A DNA stretch of 11,472 nt from Treponema sp. (GTDB lineage Bacteria; Spirochaetota; Spirochaetia; Treponematales; Breznakiellaceae). Positions 6,099 through 11,472 of the stretch are shown here, in pieces. Where the stretch lies: assembly GCA_009785045.1 (NCBI GenBank), contig WQXC01000049.1:1-11472 (forward strand). Reading direction: 5' to 3'. A model generated the notes under the pieces. It saw nothing but the letters and a program-made list of their open reading frames with translations. It was not told where the DNA came from and did not search any database. Positions within the stretch are counted from its first letter, which is position 1. Each line of letters opens with the position of its first letter. The translations under genes and the position numbers were made by a program.

Positions 6099-7433
6099 TT
6101 AGTCTTGACCAAATCTGTTTACCATCATCCGCGGCTGATGAGTAGCATCAAGCGTATCGCGCCACAGGCTGCTTTCTGGATTAACCTTGTTGCGATGAGT
6201 AATAACAGATTTAACCGGTAAATGAACAAACCTGTTATTCACAAGACCGATAACTACTTTGGTTCTTCCCGCCATTGCAGCATGAACTGCCGCATTACCC
6301 AAACGTTCACAATAGATTGAATCGTCAGGGTTAGCCGTAGCAGAGCGGATTGCATAACTGGGATCGATATATTTCAGATTGATTTCTATTCCCTTGTCTT
6401 CAAAGTGCTTTAATATCCTGCTGCGAAGGTATACGCCGACATCTGCCATTTTAACATTGCCGCCAGCATCGAATTTCTTTTCGATTAAAAGCTGATCCTG
6501 CATTGCGCCTTCGGCAACAACAATAACAGCATGTCTGCGCTTTTTGATTCGATCTTCCAGGTGAGTTAAAAAGCCGTTATAACCTTCCAGATTGAAAGGC
6601 ACTTCCGGAATCAGAACAAAGTTAACTTCGTGGCTTGCAAGCGCCGTATGCGCTGCGATAAATCCGGAATCCCTGCCCATTACTTTTACAAGACCAATAC
6701 CGTTAATTGCGGAGACAGCTTCAACGTGCGCAGCGGAAACAACTTCTACTGCTTTTGCTACAGCGGTGCTGAAACCAAACGAACGGTCAATCAATGCAAA
6801 GTCATTATCAACTGTTTTGGGAATACCTATCATCGCTATTTTTAATTTTCTTCTGCTGATTTCTTCGGCAATATCAAGCGTTCCGCGCTGTGTGCCGTCC
6901 CCGCCGATAACAAACATCATGTTAAGGTTAAGTTTCTGCATTGCATCGACAATTTTTTCCACTTCCTTGCCGCCGCCGCGGGCGCTGCCTAAAAATGTAC
7001 CGCCAATTTTATGAATATCATCAACAATATCGGGATCAAGCTGTTTTACTCCAAACTGTGATTCTGGCAGAAAGCCCCTGTATCCGAAACGGATACCGGA
7101 AATTCTGTTAACGCCGTAATTCGTCCACAAACAGCGGACGATTGCCCGGATTACATCATTCATACCGGGGCAAAGACCGCCGCAGGTAACTATCCCTGCG
7201 TGAACATGAGCAGGGGTAAAATATATTTGTTCTCTGGGGCCTGCACGTTCCAGAACTTGCGATCTCTCAACAGACGGCTGCTTTCCGGGCATAATAAACG
7301 AACTTAAACGCACAAATCTGTCATCAGTAACATAATCTGCAGACTTGTCTCCCTGAATTTTTGACATTTTAATCGGTGATTGTACCGTTGGGTTCCCAAG
7401 TGTCTCAATTGTAAAATCTTGCTTTCCTTCCAT
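6099..7433 (-). CDS. 6-phosphofructokinase, plant/trypanosome-like ATP-type
   Basis: The enzyme phosphorylates fructose 6-phosphate to fructose 1,6-bisphosphate in glycolysis. The 444-residue form is longer than the roughly 320-residue E. coli PfkA and belongs to the long group found in spirochaetes, trypanosomes and plants. Visible motifs are VTCGGLCPGMN (phosphate loop, about 82-92), FGYRGF (about 116-121), GSARGG, VIGGDGTQRG (about 175-184), GIPKTVDND (about 203-211, with the catalytic Asp) and MGRDSGF (about 252-258). The Gly in GGDG is the residue linked to ATP use; PPi-dependent enzymes have Asp there. The Lys in PKTVDND is shared with PPi enzymes and with this ATP-using group. The start is the ATG at 7433, with AAAGGAGA upstream. 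A longer frame reaching 7502 crosses the promoter and is unlikely. A perfect TATAAT lies about 35 nt upstream. Confidence 0.93.
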   Translation of the reverse strand: MEGKQDFTIETLGNPTVQSPIKMSKIQGDKSADYVTDDRFVRLSSFIMPGKQPSVERSQVLERAGPREQIYFTPAHVHAGIVTCGGLCPGMNDVIRAIVRCLWTNYGVNRISGIRFGYRGFLPESQFGVKQLDPDIVDDIHKIGGTFLGSARGGGKEVEKIVDAMQKLNLNMMFVIGGDGTQRGTLDIAEEISRRKLKIAMIGIPKTVDNDFALIDRSFGFSTAVAKAVEVVSAAHVEAVSAINGIGLVKVMGRDSGFIAAHTALASHEVNFVLIPEVPFNLEGYNGFLTHLEDRIKKRRHAVIVVAEGAMQDQLLIEKKFDAGGNVKMADVGVYLRSRILKHFEDKGIEINLKYIDPSYAIRSATANPDDSIYCERLGNAAVHAAMAGRTKVVIGLVNNRFVHLPVKSVITHRNKVNPESSLWRDTLDATHQPRMMVNRFGQD

Positions 7434-7440
7434 AACAGCA

Positions 7441-7448
7441 TCTCCTTT
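7441..7448 (-). promoter_or_regulatory. Ribosome binding site of the phosphofructokinase
   Basis: The minus strand reads AAAGGAGA, the strongest Shine-Dalgarno in the window, 7 nt before the ATG at 7433. It decides that start against the upstream in-frame codon near 7502. Confidence 0.8.
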
Positions 7449-7467
7449 TATATGGCAGATACTATCT

Positions 7468-7497
7468 ATTATAGTACTATTGCTTGAGTTTTGTAAG
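7468..7497 (-). promoter_or_regulatory. Promoter candidate of the phosphofructokinase-methyltransferase operon
   Basis: A perfect TATAAT (7473-7468) has CTTACA (7497-7492) 18 nt upstream, or TTACAA with 17 nt. The predicted start near 7461 gives a leader of about 28 nt containing the strong ribosome binding site. It overlaps the divergent hflK promoter candidate. Confidence 0.6.
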
Positions 7498-7512
7498 AGC
7501 ACATAGTATACT
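7484..7512 (+). promoter_or_regulatory. Promoter candidate of hflKC, -10 box 6 nt before the ATG
   Basis: TTGAGT (7484-7489), a 17-nt spacer and TATACT (7507-7512) precede the hflK ATG at 7519 by 6 nt. Transcription should begin at about the A of the ATG. No Shine-Dalgarno is present. The -35 shares bases with the divergent pfk promoter, so the two may compete for polymerase. Confidence 0.5.
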
Positions 7513-7518
7513 CATGTT

Positions 7519-8466
7519 ATGAAATTCACCCCTCCAAACATGGGCAAATTGAGCCCAAAAACACTAGTTTTTATTATCGCGGGAATAGTGGTGCTAATCT
7601 TTTTAGGAACCAGTATTTTTATTGTTGACCAGACCGAACAGGCGGTAATTACCCGCTTCGGCAGATTCATAGGCATAAGGGAACCCGGCCTTCATGTTAA
7701 GCTTCCCTTTGGCATTGATCGCAACTACACGGTTAACGTCAGGACAGTGCAAACCGAAGAATTCGGCTTTCGCACAATGAGAGGCGGCAATTACCCATCC
7801 TACTCCAGCCAGACAGCCGAATCGATAATGCTTACAGGAGATCTGAACATTGTAGATATTGAATGGATTATCCAATATCGCGTTGTCGATCCAAGAGCCT
7901 GGACATTTAACGTAAACGAACGCCGCGCTACAATCCGCGACGTATCGCGATCTGCTATCAATATGCTTGTAGGCGATCGTGCAATCATGGACATCATGGG
8001 AATTGAGCGCGCCGCTATCGAAATTGAAGCTTTGGCAATTATGAATGACAGATTCCGCGAATACGGACTTGGCATTGATGTCATTGCTGTTAAATTACAG
8101 AATGTCACTCCTCCATCCGGCGTTCAGGCTGCGTTTGAAGATGTAAACAAGGCAATGCAGGATCTTGAACGATTAATAAACGAAGGTCAGCAGGTTTATA
8201 ACGAGGAAATCCCCAAAGCCAGAGGTGAAGCCGACAGAATGATTCAGGTTGCGCAAGGGTATGCCACTGAGCGTGTAAACCGCGCAAACGGCGATGTAGC
8301 CCGCTTTAATTCCGTATTCGAAGAATACCGCCGCGCTCCCGATGTTACAAGACAACGTCTTTACTATGAAATGATTGAAGAAGTTTTTAAGGATGAAAAA
8401 GATATGACCATTATAGACCGCAACCTGCGAAACTTTTTACCTCTGATGAACCTGGGAGGAAACTAA
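7519..8466 (+). CDS. hflK: HflK, SPFH/prohibitin-family membrane protein
   Basis: HflK and HflC form a large membrane assembly that surrounds and modulates the FtsH protease in E. coli. The 315-residue protein has a short cytoplasmic start, one membrane segment (about 14-36) and an SPFH/Band 7 domain beginning IVDQTEQAVITRFGRF (35-50). HflK-typical stretches follow: MLTGDLNIVDIEWIIQYRV (104-122), VKLQNVTPPSGVQAAFEDVN (191-210) and IPKARGEADRMIQVAQGY (231-248), which starts the coiled-coil region. It lacks the Gly-rich N-terminal extension of E. coli HflK (419 residues). A TMRGGNYPSYSSQ segment (86-98) sits before the MLTGD motif. It is first in an operon with hflC, 1 bp apart. ftsH is not in the window. 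The assignment as HflK and not a generic stomatin rests on these motifs and on the hflC neighbour. Confidence 0.93.
   Translation: MKFTPPNMGKLSPKTLVFIIAGIVVLIFLGTSIFIVDQTEQAVITRFGRFIGIREPGLHVKLPFGIDRNYTVNVRTVQTEEFGFRTMRGGNYPSYSSQTAESIMLTGDLNIVDIEWIIQYRVVDPRAWTFNVNERRATIRDVSRSAINMLVGDRAIMDIMGIERAAIEIEALAIMNDRFREYGLGIDVIAVKLQNVTPPSGVQAAFEDVNKAMQDLERLINEGQQVYNEEIPKARGEADRMIQVAQGYATERVNRANGDVARFNSVFEEYRRAPDVTRQRLYYEMIEEVFKDEKDMTIIDRNLRNFLPLMNLGGN
8454..8460 (+). promoter_or_regulatory. Ribosome binding site of hflC, inside the end of hflK
   Basis: GGGAGGA lies 7 nt before the hflC ATG at 8468, within the last hflK codons. This fits coupled translation of the two subunits. Confidence 0.65.
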
Positions 8467-8467
8467 A

Positions 8468-9454
8468 ATGAAAAAAATAATTACTACCGTTATAATAGCT
8501 TTTGTAATTTTTCTGGGCATTGTGGTAGCCGGTCCGTTATATGTTATAAATGAAGGCGAACAGGCTGTAGTTGTACAGTTCGGACGAATAACAAATGTTG
8601 TCACAAGCGCCGGTTTAAAAGTAAAAATTCCGTTTATTGACGAAGTAGTCCGCTATCCCAAAAAGATTATGGCATGGGACGGCGAAGCCAGAATTGTTCC
8701 GACTGCAGAAAGACAATTTATTTTTGTCGACGTTGTAGCACGCTGGCGCATAGCCGATCCAAAGAAGTTCTACGAATCAATTAATACTGTTGATGCCGCA
8801 TATTCAAAACTTGCGGAAATTATCGATTCTGAAGTGCGTACTGTTGTCGCCGAGAACCCTTTGCGTGAATCGGTCAGGAACTCCAATATAATTATGGAAC
8901 GTTCCCAAAGTGACGAAACCATGGGTCTTGGAGAAAATATCGAAGTCGAAATAATCAGCTCTGCGCAGACAAGTACAGGTTATGAACCAATTACCCGCGG
9001 ACGACGCCAGCTTGCAGAAGAAATTCTTGCGCGCTCACGGCGTATGGTTCCAGAGTACGGCATTGAACTTATCGATGTTGTTACAAGACAGATTAGTTAT
9101 TCTCCCGAACTTACGCCAAGCGTTTATGCGCGTATGATCAGGGAAAGAAACCAGATAGCGATGTATTACCGTTCACAGGGTGAAGGCCGCAAAGCAGAAT
9201 GGCTTGGAAAAATGGATAACGAAAAACGTTCTATTCTGTCAGCCGCTTACAACCAGTCACAGACAATCATGGGAAGAGCAGACGCTGAAGCTGCAAGAAT
9301 TTATGCATCAGCCTACGACAGGGGAGATGCCAGCAGAAGAACTTTCTATAATTTCTGGAGAGCGATAGAATCGTATCGTCAAACCATGCCAAAGTTTGAC
9401 AAGACTCTTACCACAGAAATGGAATATTTCCGGTATCTGTATTCACCAAGATAG
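8468..9454 (+). CDS. hflC: HflC, SPFH/prohibitin-family partner of HflK
   Basis: HflC is the partner of HflK in the FtsH-associated SPFH complex. The 328-residue length matches E. coli HflC (334). One membrane segment lies at about 6-24, followed by VINEGEQAVVVQFGRI (26-41), the Band 7 domain with FVDVVARWRIADPKKFY (86-102), then VRTVVAENPLRESVR (123-137). The C-terminal half has YGIELIDVVTRQISY (197-211), VYARMIRERNQIAMYYRSQGEG (219-240), KAEWLGKMDNEKRSI (242-256) and an Ala-rich ADAEAARIYASAY (271-283) coiled-coil region. All are typical of HflC. It follows hflK by 1 bp and precedes the pseudokinase-like gene by 27 bp on the same strand, so all three are probably one transcript. Confidence 0.95.
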   Translation: MKKIITTVIIAFVIFLGIVVAGPLYVINEGEQAVVVQFGRITNVVTSAGLKVKIPFIDEVVRYPKKIMAWDGEARIVPTAERQFIFVDVVARWRIADPKKFYESINTVDAAYSKLAEIIDSEVRTVVAENPLRESVRNSNIIMERSQSDETMGLGENIEVEIISSAQTSTGYEPITRGRRQLAEEILARSRRMVPEYGIELIDVVTRQISYSPELTPSVYARMIRERNQIAMYYRSQGEGRKAEWLGKMDNEKRSILSAAYNQSQTIMGRADAEAARIYASAYDRGDASRRTFYNFWRAIESYRQTMPKFDKTLTTEMEYFRYLYSPR

Positions 9455-9472
9455 TTTAAGAGTGAGCAAAAC

Positions 9473-9479
9473 AGGAAAG
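9473..9479 (+). promoter_or_regulatory. Ribosome binding site of the pseudokinase-like gene
   Basis: AGGAAAG with its AGGA core 5 nt before the ATG at 9482. The in-frame GTG at 9479 is part of this element and too close to be used, so ATG is the chosen start. Confidence 0.6.
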
Positions 9480-9481
9480 TG

Positions 9482-10930
9482 ATGGAACAGCGAATTCATA
9501 TTTCTAATGTGAATAACACGCCGTCAATGTGTTTTGACACAGGGCTTGATCCGCGTTCATTTGCCAGAACAAAAATGTCTCAGAGCCTGATTGAACCGGG
9601 TTATATTGTTAATCCGGACGGAACGCACGAAAAATGGAAAGCCGCAGGTGTAAATGAAACTGACGGATCCATGAGAGCTTTTGGCCCTGTATTCCCGGGA
9701 AAAAGACTGGATCTTCTTTTAAAAGAAGCTGATTCCACATTACAGACTGCACAACAAGCCAGATTACAGCAGACTGCATTACAGGCTATTACTTCCTGGA
9801 TAAAAGCAAAGATGTTCCTTGGCGAAACGCGTTCTGTTCTTAACCCAGGCGCATCTTTCGTCTGCCTGGAAGAAAATAATCCTTCGCACCCGTGGGGCAG
9901 CGTGTTTTTTGCGCCGGAACATATTTCGAACCGCTGCCTTTACGTTGAAGGAACTCAACTGGATCGTTACAACTGTCCGGATTTAGTCGGCATGGATACT
10001 TCTGCATTTTGCGCAGGAGTAATGCTGTACCAGATACTTACAGGAAATCATCCCTATCCCGGCGTCGATTTATATCAGGATATGAGGGAAGGAATTTTTC
10101 TGCCCATGTATCTTGCGGCGCCTGGTCTTGATGAAAAACTGGCAGGTCTTATTCAAGCGGCTTTATTGCTTCCTGTCGCAAAGAAAAAATCATCTTTATC
10201 GCAGCAGGGAAAATTAAGCGGACTTGAAATTCTCACAGATTTTCTGGAAATATTAACAGACAAGGAAAACACTGTTACATCTGTTACCGAGGTTTCATCA
10301 TTGGTTAGTACATTACAGCTTGAGAAAGAAAAACAAATTGATAAAGAAAAAAAAGCGTTCCTTTTCCGGCAAAACCTTATTGTAAAAACAAGACGCTTTA
10401 CAACACAAAATAAACATTTCCTTATCGGGTGCGGACTTGGTTTGTTCTTTGTTCTTTTTGTTGTTTTCAGTACGGTAAGAGGTTTTACCCAGCGGCTGAC
10501 AACAGAAGGAATGGCGGCTGACACTGTTGTAATTTCTTACTACGAAGCTTTCAGCGGATTAAACCATCTCTTTATGGAAGCATGTATTCAGGGAGCGGAC
10601 AGAACAGATATTAACGCAGCAGCTACTTTACATGCTGTTGTTAAGCAAAGGCAGGCTTACGAAGTAACCGGCGGCCCGGCGATTATACAGGCAAGGGTCT
10701 GGAAAGAAACAGGCGGAGAACTTCCGGCGCCCAATGTTTTTGGAGTAACGGATTTACGGCTTGAATTTCGCGGCGGCAGCGAAGAAGACGGCATTATAAC
10801 TTATCGCGCCGATTATTTGCTGTGGTCGCCTTTTGAAGACTTTGCAAGACACCGCAGTGACACAGTTACATTGCAGCGCGACAGGCGCAAACACTGGAGA
10901 ATAATCGAACTTCTGCGGGAAGAAAAATAA
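9482..10930 (+). CDS. Single-pass membrane protein with a degenerate protein-kinase C-lobe (pseudokinase-like)
   Basis: I know no named family for this 482-residue protein. In the cytoplasmic part, SVFFAPEHI (140-148) matches the APE motif of Hanks-type kinases. MDTSAFCAGVMLYQILTGNHPYPG (starting at 171) matches the usual DxYSLGVxLYExLTGxxPFxG of subdomain IX. PGLDEKLAGLIQAALLLP (214-231) matches the last helix before the kinase Arg. I find no VAxK lysine, HRD or DFG, and no glycine loop; residues 118-139 stand where HRD and DFG should be. Phosphotransfer is therefore unlikely. A charged stretch (281-291, Lys/Glu) leads to one membrane segment (about 313-332) and an outer domain of about 150 residues with alternating hydrophobic strands, possibly NTF2-like by look only. 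It is third after hflK-hflC, suggesting a role with the FtsH/HflKC assembly. It ends 3 bp from convergent nudC. Confidence 0.7.
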   Translation: MEQRIHISNVNNTPSMCFDTGLDPRSFARTKMSQSLIEPGYIVNPDGTHEKWKAAGVNETDGSMRAFGPVFPGKRLDLLLKEADSTLQTAQQARLQQTALQAITSWIKAKMFLGETRSVLNPGASFVCLEENNPSHPWGSVFFAPEHISNRCLYVEGTQLDRYNCPDLVGMDTSAFCAGVMLYQILTGNHPYPGVDLYQDMREGIFLPMYLAAPGLDEKLAGLIQAALLLPVAKKKSSLSQQGKLSGLEILTDFLEILTDKENTVTSVTEVSSLVSTLQLEKEKQIDKEKKAFLFRQNLIVKTRRFTTQNKHFLIGCGLGLFFVLFVVFSTVRGFTQRLTTEGMAADTVVISYYEAFSGLNHLFMEACIQGADRTDINAAATLHAVVKQRQAYEVTGGPAIIQARVWKETGGELPAPNVFGVTDLRLEFRGGSEEDGIITYRADYLLWSPFEDFARHRSDTVTLQRDRRKHWRIIELLREEK

Positions 10931-10933
10931 AAA

Positions 10934-11472
10934 TTATAAAGTTCCGTTTAGCCAGCAGTTAATTAAAAACCTGGAAAGCGAACCCTCTCCGGGAAGTTCC
11001 GGTAAATTATCTTTGGTAAACCAATTTGCATCTTCTATTTCATCTCCGTCCGGCCGGATTACACCCGATAAATGCTGCGCTTTAAAACCAAGCATAAGCG
11101 AATTTGGAAACGGCCATGCCTGAGATGTAACATACTCAATATTATTAACTTCGATATTTATTTCTTCGCGGATTTCGCGTACTACAGTTTCTTCCAGGGT
11201 TTCTCCCGCTTCGTTGAAACCGGATATGTGGCTGTAAACTCCGGCTCTGAATCTTTTATTATGCGCAAGAAGTATCCGGTTATCAGAATCGGTTATAACT
11301 ACAATAACCGCAGGGCATATTCTTGGGAACTCTGTCCGTCCGCACTTGGGGCAAATACGCTGCGCCTGCGCTGCGACATCGCTGTTTTCGGCGCCGCAGG
11401 TTCCGCAGAAACGGGAATCCCTTCTCCACTGCGCAATGTGGCAGGCGCGAAGAATGCTGTCTATGCCGCCGG
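10934..11472 (-). CDS. nudC: NADH pyrophosphatase NudC, C-terminal part (runs off the right edge)
   Basis: NudC is a cytoplasmic Nudix hydrolase that splits NADH into NMNH and AMP and also removes NAD caps from RNA. The last 179 residues are present; E. coli NudC has 257. Visible are a zinc ribbon with four cysteines (FCGTCG at fragment residues 21-26 and ICPKCG further on), FPRICPAVIVVI, the Nudix box beginning SGFNEAGETLEE and ending REIREEINI, then SQAWPFPNSLM, the NudC-specific motif usually written SQPWPFPxS. Two departures from the consensus are Asn for the last Gly of the Nudix box and Ala for the first Pro of SQPWPFP. The metal-binding REUxEE core is intact, so activity is expected. 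The stop is a TAA at 10934-10936, facing the stop of the pseudokinase-like gene. Start and regulation are outside the window. Confidence 0.92.
   Translation of the reverse strand, partial: GGIDSILRACHIAQWRRDSRFCGTCGAENSDVAAQAQRICPKCGRTEFPRICPAVIVVITDSDNRILLAHNKRFRAGVYSHISGFNEAGETLEETVVREIREEINIEVNNIEYVTSQAWPFPNSLMLGFKAQHLSGVIRPDGDEIEDANWFTKDNLPELPGEGSLSRFLINCWLNGTL

Noticed and set aside
6592..7014. 140-codon plus-strand open frame inside the phosphofructokinase gene
   Set aside because: It lies opposite conserved catalytic motifs of pfk and has no supporting start signals.
7434..7502. N-terminal extension of the phosphofructokinase to 7502
   Set aside because: The extension would run through the TATAAT box and the strong AAAGGAGA; the ATG at 7433 is correctly spaced from that site.
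7514..7522. ATG-TTA-TGA mini-ORF overlapping the hflK start
   Set aside because: If transcription begins near 7519, as the promoter suggests, it is not in the message; a two-codon frame is expected by chance.

Overview
The window looks like ordinary bacterial chromosome, gene-dense and with no mobile elements, RNA genes or CRISPR. The gene set suggests a spirochaete, most likely Treponema-like: a long plant/trypanosome-type phosphofructokinase, a membrane-anchored GerMN protein with a Pro-Ala linker, a YmdB/TIGR00282 phosphoesterase and a clpS-clpA-aat cluster. That assignment is an inference from family resemblance; no rRNA is present to confirm it.

Region 1 (1-3580, minus strand) reads as one operon: a degenerate short-chain-dehydrogenase-like protein, clpS, clpA and the start of aat. 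Aat puts Leu/Phe on protein N-termini, ClpS recognises such N-degrons, and ClpA (with ClpP, not in this window) unfolds the substrate, so three dedicated parts of the bacterial N-degron pathway lie together. clpA as given is broken by two apparent single-base deletions. Adding one base at each site restores a full-length, well-conserved protein.

Region 2 (3610-7433): ymdB on the plus strand converges on a minus-strand block of a GerMN lipid-face protein, a SpoU/TrmH-family RNA methyltransferase and a phosphofructokinase. pfk and the methyltransferase are probably co-transcribed from a promoter with a perfect TATAAT. The GerMN gene has its own promoter candidate.

Region 3 (7519-10930, plus strand) is hflK-hflC followed by an unusual membrane protein. 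Its cytoplasmic part looks like the C-lobe of a Hanks-type protein kinase without catalytic motifs, and it has one membrane segment and an extracytoplasmic domain. It is separated by 3 bp from a convergent nudC (NADH pyrophosphatase), which runs off the right edge.

No stretch over 300 bases lacks a gene; the longest intergenic gap is the 85-bp divergent pfk/hflK promoter region. Points most worth a second look are the pseudokinase-like protein behind hflKC, the clpA double frameshift inside the N-degron operon, and three genes whose putative -10 box lies exactly 6 nt before the start codon with no Shine-Dalgarno (possible leaderless mRNAs).
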